A program made the translations under genes and the position numbers. From contig NZ_MJUX01000005.1 of the NCBI RefSeq assembly GCF_001927245.1, positions 62,001 to 126,000 of the forward strand: 64,000 bases of DNA. The letters are read 5' to 3'. Numbering within the stretch: position 1 is the stretch's first letter; each line of letters opens with the position of its first letter. Shown in pieces: positions 16,719 through 25,513 of this stretch. Below the pieces are notes generated by a model. That model was given only the letters and a program-made list of their open reading frames with translations. It did no database searches and was not told the origin of the DNA. The DNA comes from Acuticoccus yangtzensis. GTDB lineage: Bacteria; Pseudomonadota; Alphaproteobacteria; Rhizobiales; Amorphaceae.

Positions 16719-18083
16719 ATGGCGATCGCCACCATCAATCCCACCACCGGGGACACGCTGAAGAGCTTCAGCGCCCACTCCGACGCGGAGGTCGACGCCA
16801 AGATCGACACCGCCGAAAGCGCTTACAGGGACTGGCGCCTCGTCGACATCGCCGACCGTGCCGCGATGCTGAACAAGGCCGCCGATATCCTCGATCGCGA
16901 CTGCGAGAGCCTCGCCGCTCTCGCCACGCTGGAGATGGGCAAGACCATCGGTTCCGCCCGCGCCGAGGTGCAGAAGTGCGCCTTCGTCTGCCGCCACTAT
17001 GCGCAGAAAGCGGCCGCCTACCTCGCCGACGAGATCCTGGAGTCGAACGCGTCCAAGAGCTACGTGAGCTACCAGCCGATGGGGCCGGTGCTGGCGGTGA
17101 TGCCCTGGAACTTCCCCTTCTGGCAGGTCTTCCGCTTCGCCGCGCCGGCCACTGCGGCGGGCAATGTCGGCCTCCTCAAGCATGCGTCCAACGTTCCGCA
17201 GGTGGCGCTCGCCATCGAGGGGATCTTCCGTGAGGCGGGCTATCCGGACGGTATTTTCCAAACCCTCCTGATCGGCGGCTCCAAGGTGGAGCGGGTGATC
17301 CGCGACCCGCGCATTCAGGCCGCCACCCTCACCGGCTCGGAGCCTGCGGGCATGTCCGTCGGCAAGATCGCCGGCGAAGAGATCAAGCACGTCGTGCTGG
17401 AGCTCGGCGGATCGGATCCCTTCATCGTCATGCCGTCGGCCGACATCGCCGCGGCGGCCGACACGGCGGTGAAAGCGCGCAACAACAACAACGGCCAGAC
17501 GTGCATCGCCGCGAAGCGCTTCATCGTCCACGCCGACGTGTACGATGAGTTCACCGAGCGCTTCGTCGCCGGGATGGAGGCCCAGGTCATCGGCGATCCG
17601 ATGGACGAGGCGACCACCCTCGGCCCGCTCGCCACGGAGCAGATCCGCACGGACCTGACCAAGCAGGTCGACCAGCTCGTTCATGATGGAGCCAAGGTGC
17701 TGACCGGCGGCAAGGCGCGGACAGGGAAAGGGTGGTTCTACGAGCCGACCGTCCTCGCCGACATCCCGTCCGGAAGCGCGACCCGGTGCGAGGAGCTCTT
17801 CGGCCCCGCGGCCATGCTCTTCAAGGTCGGGTCCATCGACGAGGCCATCACGATCGCCAACGAGACGCGCTTCGGCCTCGGCTCGGCCGCCTTCACCAAC
17901 GAGCCGGCCGACATCGCCCGCTTCGCCCGCGACATCGAATCCGGCAGCGTCTTCATCAACTCCATGGTCGCGTCCGATCCGCGCCTGCCCTTCGGCGGCG
18001 TGAAGAAGTCCGGCGTCGGGCGCGAACTTGCCGCCCACGGCATCCGCGAGTTCGTCAACGTGAAGACGATCGCCATCGCCTGA
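16719..18083 (+). CDS. Succinate-semialdehyde dehydrogenase-type aldehyde dehydrogenase
   Basis: NAD(P)-dependent aldehyde dehydrogenase of 454 residues, close to the Sad/YneI and GabD1 group that oxidises succinate semialdehyde to succinate. Marks: MPWNFPFWQVFRF, the cofactor loop TLTGSEPAG, catalytic Glu in LELGGSDPF, catalytic Cys in NNNGQTCIAAKR, the EELFGPAA motif, and PFGGVKKSGVGRE near the end. ATG at 16719 is preceded by AAGGAA; the longer upstream reading is Arg-rich and rejected. Single gene with a hairpin after the stop. The reaction would feed GABA or polyamine breakdown into the TCA cycle; exact aldehyde not proven. Confidence 0.93.
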   Translation: MAIATINPTTGDTLKSFSAHSDAEVDAKIDTAESAYRDWRLVDIADRAAMLNKAADILDRDCESLAALATLEMGKTIGSARAEVQKCAFVCRHYAQKAAAYLADEILESNASKSYVSYQPMGPVLAVMPWNFPFWQVFRFAAPATAAGNVGLLKHASNVPQVALAIEGIFREAGYPDGIFQTLLIGGSKVERVIRDPRIQAATLTGSEPAGMSVGKIAGEEIKHVVLELGGSDPFIVMPSADIAAAADTAVKARNNNNGQTCIAAKRFIVHADVYDEFTERFVAGMEAQVIGDPMDEATTLGPLATEQIRTDLTKQVDQLVHDGAKVLTGGKARTGKGWFYEPTVLADIPSGSATRCEELFGPAAMLFKVGSIDEAITIANETRFGLGSAAFTNEPADIARFARDIESGSVFINSMVASDPRLPFGGVKKSGVGRELAAHGIREFVNVKTIAIA

Positions 18084-18100
18084 GCGGCACCACGAACGAA

Positions 18101-18128
18101 AGAGGCGGGACCTCGCGGCCCCGCCTCT
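18101..18128 (+). terminator. Hairpin after the aldehyde dehydrogenase
   Basis: AGAGGCGGG pairs with CCCGCCTCT (9 bp) around a 10-base loop, 17 bases past the stop and between convergent genes. An AAA run precedes it but no T-run follows, so termination is probable rather than certain. Confidence 0.55.
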
Positions 18129-18179
18129 GCGATCATGTGAACGCGGTGCACTTCGCGGCGAGCGGCCGCCGGAGGGCGT

Positions 18180-19622
18180 TCAGTCGGCGGCGAGGTCGGC
18201 CACGCAGGCGGCGACCCAGCGGTCCACTCGCGTCGCCTCCACCACCTTCATGAGCGCGGCATGGCGTTCGCGTCGTTCGCCCAGCGGCATCGCGCGTGAT
18301 GCACGGATCGCGGCTGCGATCCCCTCGGCGTCGTGCGGGTCGATGATGAGCGCGTCGGTCATGTCCTCCGCCGCCCCGGCCATGTCGGACAAGATGAGCA
18401 CACCCGGATCCGCCGGGTCCTGCGCCGCGACATATTCCTTGGCGACGAGGTTCATCCCATCGGCCAGCGGTGTGACGAGTGCTGCATCCGCACCGCGCAG
18501 GAGGTGGGCGACGCCGACCCGGTCGCAGCCTTTCGTCATCAGCTTGAACGGCGAATCGGCGAGCCCGCCGAAGCGGGAGATGAGGTGACCGGCCTCCGCC
18601 TCCACCTCCGCTCTCTCGCGCGAATAAGCGGGCACGGTCTCGCGGCTGAGCGGCGCGATCTGGGTGAAGACGGTATCGCCCGCTCTCGCCGGATCGGCGG
18701 CGAGATACCGCTCGAAGCCGCGGATGCGATGGGCGATGCCTTTGGAATAATCCAGCCGGTCGATGCCGATGAGGCTGTACGTGCGGGCTGCGAAGGCGAG
18801 GTAGGCGGCAACGTCTTCCGGCGGCGGCTTGGCGAGGCTCGCCTCGATCTCGCGCGGCTGCGTGCCGATGGGCCGCACCTTGATGCGCACATGGGAGCCG
18901 TGAACGAGAACGCGGAAGCCGGCACGATCGGTGACGATGGTCCCCTCGCCCACCGACGCCAGCGTTTCGGCGAGGCGGACGGCATCGCGCCGGGTCTGCA
19001 CGCCGATGGTGTCATAGGCGGCCAGAGCGCGCACGATGTGACGCGCCTCGGGAAGCGTGCGGAAGGTCGCCGGCTGCGGAAAGGGGATGTGGAGGAAGAG
19101 CCCGATCGGCCCGCCCATCCCGCGCGCGCGCAATGCGGAGGCGAGGATCAGGAAATGGTAGTCATGCACCCAGATGGTGTCGCCGGGCACCGCGGTGCGG
19201 GCGATCGCCTCGGCAAACGCGGTGTTGACGGTGCTGTAGGCGCTGAAATCACCGTCGGTGCGGGCGACGAGGTCCGGCCGCCCGTGGAAGACCGGCCACA
19301 ACACGCTGTTGGCATAGCCTTCATAGTAGCCGCGGAACGTGTCGGGATCGATGTCGAGGAGACCGAAGGCCATGTCGCCGACGGTTTCGAAGTCGAACCC
19401 GTTGTCGGCATGCCCCGCGTGGCCATATTCGCCGGACCAGCCGACCCACAATCCGTCGCCGCCGCGGAGCGCTTCCGACAAGGCCTGCGCCAGGCCGCCC
19501 GCCGTCGCCGCCTTGGTGGGCCGCGAGACGCGATTGGAAACCGCGATTAACCTCCCGTCCAGTTTGGCCGTGCCGATCGGGGGCCGTATTGCGTCAACCC
19601 ATACCTGACCGATGGAGCCCAT
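18180..19622 (-). CDS. otsA: Trehalose-6-phosphate synthase OtsA
   Basis: GT20 retaining glycosyltransferase joining UDP-glucose and glucose-6-phosphate to trehalose-6-phosphate, an osmoprotectant route; cytoplasmic. Marks: LIAVSNRVS at the start of the domain, AGGLAQAL, WVGWSGE, WVHDYHFLIL, GLFLHIPFP, GVQTRRDAVRL, GIDRLDYSKGI with the UDP-site residues, and PLADGMNLVAKEYVA near the C terminus. The start is uncertain: ATG at 19622 is used, with another ATG at 19649; neither has a strong ribosome site, and the domain begins about 25 residues in. No trehalose-6-phosphate phosphatase (otsB) lies in this window, so it must be elsewhere or absent. Confidence 0.94.
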   Translation of the reverse strand: MGSIGQVWVDAIRPPIGTAKLDGRLIAVSNRVSRPTKAATAGGLAQALSEALRGGDGLWVGWSGEYGHAGHADNGFDFETVGDMAFGLLDIDPDTFRGYYEGYANSVLWPVFHGRPDLVARTDGDFSAYSTVNTAFAEAIARTAVPGDTIWVHDYHFLILASALRARGMGGPIGLFLHIPFPQPATFRTLPEARHIVRALAAYDTIGVQTRRDAVRLAETLASVGEGTIVTDRAGFRVLVHGSHVRIKVRPIGTQPREIEASLAKPPPEDVAAYLAFAARTYSLIGIDRLDYSKGIAHRIRGFERYLAADPARAGDTVFTQIAPLSRETVPAYSRERAEVEAEAGHLISRFGGLADSPFKLMTKGCDRVGVAHLLRGADAALVTPLADGMNLVAKEYVAAQDPADPGVLILSDMAGAAEDMTDALIIDPHDAEGIAAAIRASRAMPLGERRERHAALMKVVEATRVDRWVAACVADLAAD

Positions 19623-19706
19623 AGACGTCGATTGCCCTCTCTCTGACATGCAGGAGGGTAACGCCGGCGATGAGACTTTAGTTGCTGCACGAATGTGCAT
19701 GCGACA

Positions 19707-22334
19707 TCACAGCCCCACCGCCCGCATTCGCGCCGCAGTCAGACTTTGATGCACGCCGTCGAGCTCATTCCACGGCTCCCCCTCGGCAATTTGGCCGACG
19801 TGGATGGGCTGAGGCTGGCTCAGCGCGTCGAGCTCGTCCCATGACAACGGAAGCGCGAAGGGGGCACCCGGACGCGCGCGGGTCGAGTAAGGAGCAACAG
19901 CCGAGGCCTTCCAATCGTTGCGCAGATAATCGATGAAAATGCGGCCCTTCCGTTTGGCCTTCGACATCGTGATGAGGTAGCGGTAGGGCTCCGCCTCGCT
20001 CATCCGCTCCGCGAAGGCGCGCGTCCAGGCCTTGGCCTCGTCCCAACCGGTGCGCCTGTCGATCGGCACGACGACGTGGAGACCCTTGCCGCCGGTGGCT
20101 TTCAAGAACGCGGTCATGTCCAGCGACGCCAACCGTTCGCGCACCGTGAGAGCGGCGTCCTTGACCGCGTCGAACCCCACGCCTTCGCCGGGGTCGAGGT
20201 CGAACACCAGCCGGTCGGGACGGTCGGGCCGATCCACGCGCGCCCCGCGCAGGTGGATTTCCAGAACGCCGAGTTGAACGAGCTGCATCACGTCTTCCGG
20301 CGCGCTGACGACGATGGCTTTGCCGTCCTCGCCGATCTCGCGGCCCATGCGCTCCGGCATGCCTTCCGGATGGCGCTGATAGAAGCACGCCTTCCCCGAT
20401 CCGTGCGGACAGCGCACCAATGTCAGCGGGCGCCCTTCGATGTGCGGCAGCATCCGCTCCATGTGCGCCGCATAGTGAGCCGCGAGCCCGGACTTGGTGA
20501 TGCCCTGATCCGCGAACAGCACCTTGTCCGGATTGCTGAGGGTGACGCCGTAGGTTTCGCCCATGGTGTCCTCGCTGGCGCCATCCGCGGCGCGGGTCCG
20601 CCTCGGGCGTTGTTCGGCCGGTGCGGCGGCGGGCGCGGCGGCCGTCCGGGACCGTGCGTTCGAAGGCGGTTCCCGGTCGGTGCTCGTGGCGGGATGGTCG
20701 GACGGAAGCTCCACGGCAGAGGCATCGACGTCCGCGAGGCCTCGGTAGGCCGCGTGGCGAAGCTGACCGTCATCGGTCATCGTCAGATATTCGGCTGTGG
20801 CGACGAGGTCCGGCCGGACGAACAAGGGCTTCCCTTGGGCGCCCGTCGGGGCGGCAGGCTTGACGGCGAAGGGCGATGTCTTTCGCTCCCGCTCTTCGAG
20901 GAGGGCGAGGAGCCGGCGCGATTCCGCGGCGTTGAACCCGGTCCCCACTCGGCCGACCGGGATGAGCCGCCCATCACGATAGGCGCCGAGGAGGAGCGCA
21001 CCGAGCCCCGACGCGCCCCCTTTGGTATAGCCGCCGACGACGAAATCGCCCGTGCGAACGGCCCTGACCTTGACCCACGACCCGTGCCGGCCGGAGCGGT
21101 AGAGGCTGCCCGCCTTCTTGGCGACGATCCCTTCCAGCCCCATCGCCGCCGCGCGCTCGAACAGCGCCTCCTGCTTGCCGGGGCCGAGATGATCACCGTA
21201 GACGATGGGCCCGCCGCGGCCGCCGCCGAGCTCACCTACGAGCCGCTTCAAAGCCGCCTTGCGAGCCTCGATGGGCTCGCCGCGCCAATCCTTGCCGTCG
21301 GCGAAGAGAAGATCGAAGGCGACGTAGGCGGCCCCGTCCCCGCCGCTGTCGCGCAAGGCGCGCTGCAGACGCCCGAAGTCGGTCTTGCCGTCAGCGTCGA
21401 AGACGACGACCTCGCCGTCCAGCATGACCCCGCGCGCCGCCAGCGGACGCGCTGCCTCGTCGATCGCGCCGAAACGGTCCGTCCAGTCGTTCTCGTTGCG
21501 CGTTGTCAACGTCACGGCGCCGTCCGCCGCCCTCAGGATCGCGCGGTAGCCGTCATATTTCACCTCCGCCAGCCAGTCGCCTTTGGGCGGGATCTTGCGC
21601 GGCTGGCACAGCGCGGGGGGCACGAAGCGGGGCACGCTGCCGGCCCCGCCGCTGGCGCCAGCCGCCGCCTCGCCGGGTACGGGAGTGGCGGTTGCGGAGG
21701 TGAGCGCGGCCTCCGGCTGATCGTCCGCCGGCCGGTCGGAGTGCCACACGCTGTCCGCCGCGGCGATCGCCTTCATCGTGCGGCCCGTCGCAACGCTGGT
21801 GGTTGCGGTGCCGATCAGGTCGCGGTCCGGGTCGGCGGCATCGTCGCGGGTTTTGATGAGAAGCCACTGGGGCGGGCGTCCCTTCTCCGCCTTCATGCGT
21901 TGAAGGTGCCAGCGCCCGGTCATCCGCTCGCCGAAGAGGTCGAAGGTCAGCGCCCCGGCCGAAAGGCCCTCGGCCGCGTCCTTCCCGTCCGCCATCGCCC
22001 AGGTGCCGCGGTCCCACAGCATGACCGTCCCGCCGCCATATTCGCCCTCCGGGATCCGCCCCTCGAAGCCGCCATAGCTCAGCGGGTGGTCCTCGGTCTC
22101 CACGGCAAGGCGCTTTTCGGCGGGGTCGAGGCTCGGACCGCGGGTCACCGCCCACGACTTCAGCACCCCGTCCATTTCCAGGCGAAAATCGAAATGCAGG
22201 CGGCGCGCGGCGTGCTTCTGCACCACGAAGCTGGCGGCGCCCTTCCCCCTTCGCCCGCGCGTGGCGGCGGCGCGCGGCTCGGGCGTGACCGAGAAGTCCC
22301 GCTTGTCCCGATAGGCCTTCAGCCGGTCCGACAC
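19707..22334 (-). CDS. ligD: Multidomain ATP-dependent DNA ligase LigD
   Basis: Non-homologous end-joining enzyme of about 875 residues that trims, fills and seals DNA ends held by Ku. Domain order: 3'-phosphoesterase (about 35-190; VQKHAARRLHFDFRLE, IPEGEYGGG, LWDRGTW), a linker, ligase (about 255-540; nucleotidyl-Lys in EVKYDGYRA, DGEVV, EGIVAKK, and the OB-fold part with GGYTKG), an Ala/Arg-rich linker, and primase-polymerase (about 620-870; FDLDPGEGVGF with the metal Asp pair, GGKGLHVVVP, RIFIDYLRN). This PE-Lig-Pol order is usual in Proteobacteria. GTG at 22334 begins 1 base after the ku stop, so the two are translationally coupled. The Arg-rich longer reading overlaps ku and is rejected. 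Confidence 0.97.
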   Translation of the reverse strand: MSDRLKAYRDKRDFSVTPEPRAAATRGRRGKGAASFVVQKHAARRLHFDFRLEMDGVLKSWAVTRGPSLDPAEKRLAVETEDHPLSYGGFEGRIPEGEYGGGTVMLWDRGTWAMADGKDAAEGLSAGALTFDLFGERMTGRWHLQRMKAEKGRPPQWLLIKTRDDAADPDRDLIGTATTSVATGRTMKAIAAADSVWHSDRPADDQPEAALTSATATPVPGEAAAGASGGAGSVPRFVPPALCQPRKIPPKGDWLAEVKYDGYRAILRAADGAVTLTTRNENDWTDRFGAIDEAARPLAARGVMLDGEVVVFDADGKTDFGRLQRALRDSGGDGAAYVAFDLLFADGKDWRGEPIEARKAALKRLVGELGGGRGGPIVYGDHLGPGKQEALFERAAAMGLEGIVAKKAGSLYRSGRHGSWVKVRAVRTGDFVVGGYTKGGASGLGALLLGAYRDGRLIPVGRVGTGFNAAESRRLLALLEERERKTSPFAVKPAAPTGAQGKPLFVRPDLVATAEYLTMTDDGQLRHAAYRGLADVDASAVELPSDHPATSTDREPPSNARSRTAAAPAAAPAEQRPRRTRAADGASEDTMGETYGVTLSNPDKVLFADQGITKSGLAAHYAAHMERMLPHIEGRPLTLVRCPHGSGKACFYQRHPEGMPERMGREIGEDGKAIVVSAPEDVMQLVQLGVLEIHLRGARVDRPDRPDRLVFDLDPGEGVGFDAVKDAALTVRERLASLDMTAFLKATGGKGLHVVVPIDRRTGWDEAKAWTRAFAERMSEAEPYRYLITMSKAKRKGRIFIDYLRNDWKASAVAPYSTRARPGAPFALPLSWDELDALSQPQPIHVGQIAEGEPWNELDGVHQSLTAARMRAVGL

Positions 22335-22335
22335 G

Positions 22336-23334
22336 TCAGGCGCTCTTCTTCTGGCGCGTCTCCGTCTGACGTTTGGACGCGGCCTTCGACGTTTTCGCCG
22401 CCGTCCCCGTCGTTTTCGCACCAGACTTCGCGGTGCTCTTGCCGGCCGTCTTGGGGGTGGTTTTCGCGCTTGTCTTGGGCGAACTCTTCGCCGGGGCCTC
22501 GGCGGCGGTTCGACGGGTCCGCCGCGCGGCGGGCTTGTCCTCCGCGCCGGAGCCCGCCTTGTCGTCCAAGCTCGCCTTCAAAGCGTCCATCAGATTGATG
22601 ACGTTGGAGCCCTTCTCCCTCGCCGCCTTCTCGGGCTTGATCTTGCCGCCCTTCAGCTTGGACTCGATCAGCCCCTTCAGCGCCGCCTGATAGTGGTCGA
22701 CGAAGGTGTCCGGCTCGAATTCGCCGGACCGCGCGGTGATGAGGCTCTGCGCCATGTCGACCTGATCGCGCGAGACCTTCACCTCGCCGATGTCCTCGAA
22801 GTAGGCGTTCGATTCGCGCACCTCGTCGGCGAAGCGCAGCGTCTCCAACAGCATCCCGTCGCCGCACGGCTGGATCGCCACGATCCGCTCGCGCCGGGAC
22901 AACACGATCTGGCCGAGCGCCACCTTCTTGGCTCCGCGCAGGGCATCGCGGATGGTCACGAAGGCTTCGGCTGCCATGTCCCCGTCAGGCGCCAGAAAAT
23001 AGGGCCGGTCGAAGTAGATCGGGTCGATGTCGTCGAGGTCGACGAAGCGCGACAGGTCGATGGTGTGGCGCGTCTCGACCTGGAGCGAATCCAGCTCCTC
23101 GTCGGTCACGGGGACGTATTTGTCGCGGTCGTACTCGTAGCCCATGACGATGTCGTCACGCTCCACCGGCCCCTCGTCGGGCACCACGTTCTGGATGCGC
23201 ACGCGCTCGTGCGTCTCCTTGTGGATGCGGTGGAGGGAGACGCGCTCGGTGTTCGTCGTCGCCGCATAGAGGCGCACGGGAAAGGAGACGAGTGCGAGGC
23301 GGACATGGCCCTTCCAATAAGCGCGCGGGGCCAT
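22336..23334 (-). CDS. ku: DNA end-binding protein Ku
   Basis: Ring-forming homodimer that binds double-strand ends and recruits LigD. 332 residues: Ku core (about 1-260) beginning APRAYWKGHVRLALVSFPVRLY, with VETRHTIDL and YFDRPYFLAP typical of bacterial Ku, then a basic C-terminal tail of about 70 residues rich in Lys, Ala, Ser and Thr (repeats such as AKTTPKTAGKSTAKS). Such tails in other bacterial Ku proteins bind DNA and affect LigD stimulation. Coupled to ligD by a 1-base gap and 3 bases downstream of the DUF7218-like gene, forming a compact repair operon. Confidence 0.97.
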   Translation of the reverse strand: MAPRAYWKGHVRLALVSFPVRLYAATTNTERVSLHRIHKETHERVRIQNVVPDEGPVERDDIVMGYEYDRDKYVPVTDEELDSLQVETRHTIDLSRFVDLDDIDPIYFDRPYFLAPDGDMAAEAFVTIRDALRGAKKVALGQIVLSRRERIVAIQPCGDGMLLETLRFADEVRESNAYFEDIGEVKVSRDQVDMAQSLITARSGEFEPDTFVDHYQAALKGLIESKLKGGKIKPEKAAREKGSNVINLMDALKASLDDKAGSGAEDKPAARRTRRTAAEAPAKSSPKTSAKTTPKTAGKSTAKSGAKTTGTAAKTSKAASKRQTETRQKKSA

Positions 23335-23337
23335 GGC

Positions 23338-23616
23338 TCAGTGATTCCTGAGGGCGTCGATCAATTCGCCTTTGGACATCTTGGACCGGCCGTCGATGCC
23401 GATCTCCTGGGCGCGGGCGTAGAGATCGTCCTTGGTCATGTCCTCGTAGGCCGGGGCCTTCCCGCCCTTCTTGGACGGCTGGGAGCCGTTCGCCTTGGCG
23501 TTGGCGATCCGCGCCGCCTTCTCCTTGCTGGCGCCGTCATCGCGCAGCGCCTCGTAAGTCTCGGGGTCTTTGACCGAGGGGCCGGGGTCTTTCCGCTTCG
23601 TCGCGCCTTTTGCCAT
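23338..23616 (-). CDS. DUF7218-like small protein of the Ku operon
   Basis: 92 residues, charged. The N-terminal part is Lys/Asp-rich (PSVKDPETYEALRDDGASKEKAARIAN), followed by a C-terminal helix pair (DMTKDDLYARAQEIGI, MSKGELIDALR) resembling the Rho N-terminal / SAP-like helix-extended-loop-helix fold. Small proteins like this are often found beside ku or ligD genes, and SAP-type folds bind DNA, so it may help the end-joining complex (inference). The stop is 3 bases before the ku start; it is the first gene of the operon. Its own function has not been established as far as I know. Confidence 0.85.
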   Translation of the reverse strand: MAKGATKRKDPGPSVKDPETYEALRDDGASKEKAARIANAKANGSQPSKKGGKAPAYEDMTKDDLYARAQEIGIDGRSKMSKGELIDALRNH

Positions 23617-23737
23617 GGGATCCTCGCCGGGGTGGCGGCGCCCCTACGGCGCCCTGTCCACAAACGTTCCGCAGAACGAATCACCAACGAGGAATCACGG
23701 CGAATCGTTCCGCCGCGATGTCAAGTCCGTGTGAGGG

Positions 23738-25513
23738 TCAGGGAGCGGGGGCCGACACCGCCGTCACCAGATCGCGGTCGAGGTTGCGAGCCAGAATGGC
23801 GTCGAAGTCACCGTCCGCGCGCAGCTTGGCGAGGGCGGCGTTGATCGCGTCCAGAAGGTCCGAATCCTGCGGCCGCACGCCGATCGCCGCGGGCCGCGCC
23901 AACTGGTCCTCCCCTTGCGTGATGGTGGAGGAGAAGCCGAAGCGGCGCCCGAGCGGGGTGGACAGGAACTCGCGCCGGGCGGTGATGGCGGCGGCGAGCA
24001 CACCGTCCAGCCGGCCGAGGACGAGGTCGATCCACATGCCCTCGTTGTGCGGGTAGAGGCGCACCTCCTTGGGCTCCGGATAGGTCTTCTCCAGAAAGCT
24101 GGCCTGGGGCGTTCCGGCCAGTGCGCCGTAGACGGCGCGACCGTCCTCCGCATCGCGCCGAGCCGAACGCGGCGTCACGAACCGCACGCTGAGGCTGAGA
24201 TAGGGCGCGCTGTAGGCGATGGGCGAGCCCGCTTGGGCCGCGATCGCCGGTGTGGCGACGGCAAAGGCGACGCGCCTGTCGAGGAGCGCCTGAATGATGT
24301 CCTCGGCGGCCATCGGCATGATCTGGCAGTTCGCCTTCATGGTGCGGCAGAGCGCATTCACGAGGTCAACGTCGAACCCGCTGCGCACGCCGAAGCGTCC
24401 GGCGAAGGAGAACGGCGCCGCGTCGTCCAGGATCGCGACGTTGATCGGGGTGCTGCTGCCGGCGGCGGCGGCTTGGGCCGGAGCCGCCGCGGCCGCTTCG
24501 ACGGGGATGCCGAGCGCACCGGCCGCGGTGGCGGCGGAGTCGGCCGAAATGCCCGTGGTGGCGCCGCTCGATTCGGGCGGCGTGGTGAGGCCGAGCGCGC
24601 CTGCGGCGGTGGCCGCCGTGCTCTCGTCCTGCGGATCGGCGGTGGCGCTCGCGGATGCGGCGTCGCCGGCCGTGCTGCTCTCCGCGCCCGCCGCATTGTC
24701 CGGCGGCGAGGTGAGGCCGAGCGCGCCCGCGGCGATCGCGGCGGCATCGTCGTCCTCGTCGACGATGTCTTCGACGTCGGCGTCCACCTCGGCCGTGTCG
24801 ACGTCATCAGTCGCGCCCGCGGCGGCGGGGGCGGACGGTTCCTCGGTCACCGGGGTCACCGGCGCTCCTTCGACGGTCGCGTCCGCCGCGTCGGTCGCAA
24901 CTTCGGCGGCGGTCACCGCGTCGGCCGTCGCCGCTGCCGGCGCTGCCGTTTCGGCGGAGGGGGCCGCGACATCGGCCGAGGTCGAAGTCTCGGCCGGGGC
25001 GCCCGTCTCCACAGCGCCCTCGGGGGATGCGTCGGCCTCGCCTCCCGGCGCCGCGGCGGGCGCCTGCGCCGCGGCGGGTGCCGGTGCGGATGCCGCTGCA
25101 TCGGCGGCTTCCGATGCGGGCGTTGCCGACTCGGCCGTCTGTCCTTCCGGTGCCGGATTTTGTGCCGCAGCAGACGGTTCCGCATTCTGAGGTGCGTTGT
25201 CCGTGGCCGCGGCGGGCGCCGCAGCGTCGCCGGTCGCGGTCTGCGGCAACGGCGCGGCAGCCTCCCCGGCGGATGGGGAAGACACCTCCCCGGCCTCGGG
25301 TGCGGCGACGGGACGCCCATCCGCGTCGAAGGTCATGTTGCGGTCGCTGTGGGCGGGCGGATCGGTGAGGCCGAGCCCTGCGGCGCCGATCGCCGCATCC
25401 TCCGAAAGCCCCGATGCGCTGTCGGCTCCGGCATCCTGTGCGAACGCCGGTGCGTGGGTCGCCTGGGCGGCGAGAAGCGTGAGGGCCGTCAGCCCCGCGA
25501 AGACAATGCGCAT
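23738..25513 (-). CDS. Secreted protein: long Ala/Pro/Glu-rich region with repeated AAGALGLT motif, then a family-3 solute-binding domain
   Basis: 591 residues. A signal peptide (about 1-25, cleaved after APAFA) is followed by about 330 residues of low-complexity Ala/Pro/Glu/Thr sequence. Within it a 13-residue motif recurs: AIGAAGLGLTDPP (41-53), AIAAGALGLTSPP (259-271), ATAAGALGLTTPP (301-313), and a fading ATAAGALGIPV (328-338). The second copy follows an acidic stretch (VEDIVDEDDD). From about residue 357 the chain is a family-3 periplasmic binding domain (VAILDDAAPFSF, GFDVDLVNALC, LDRRVAFAVATPAI, YSAPYLS), the type that binds amino acids. ATG overlaps the stop of the upstream binding-protein gene by one base (TGATG). 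No permease or ATPase is near. The ligand is unknown. Confidence 0.85.
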   Translation of the reverse strand: MRIVFAGLTALTLLAAQATHAPAFAQDAGADSASGLSEDAAIGAAGLGLTDPPAHSDRNMTFDADGRPVAAPEAGEVSSPSAGEAAAPLPQTATGDAAAPAAATDNAPQNAEPSAAAQNPAPEGQTAESATPASEAADAAASAPAPAAAQAPAAAPGGEADASPEGAVETGAPAETSTSADVAAPSAETAAPAAATADAVTAAEVATDAADATVEGAPVTPVTEEPSAPAAAGATDDVDTAEVDADVEDIVDEDDDAAAIAAGALGLTSPPDNAAGAESSTAGDAASASATADPQDESTAATAAGALGLTTPPESSGATTGISADSAATAAGALGIPVEAAAAAPAQAAAAGSSTPINVAILDDAAPFSFAGRFGVRSGFDVDLVNALCRTMKANCQIMPMAAEDIIQALLDRRVAFAVATPAIAAQAGSPIAYSAPYLSLSVRFVTPRSARRDAEDGRAVYGALAGTPQASFLEKTYPEPKEVRLYPHNEGMWIDLVLGRLDGVLAAAITARREFLSTPLGRRFGFSSTITQGEDQLARPAAIGVRPQDSDLLDAINAALAKLRADGDFDAILARNLDRDLVTAVSAPAP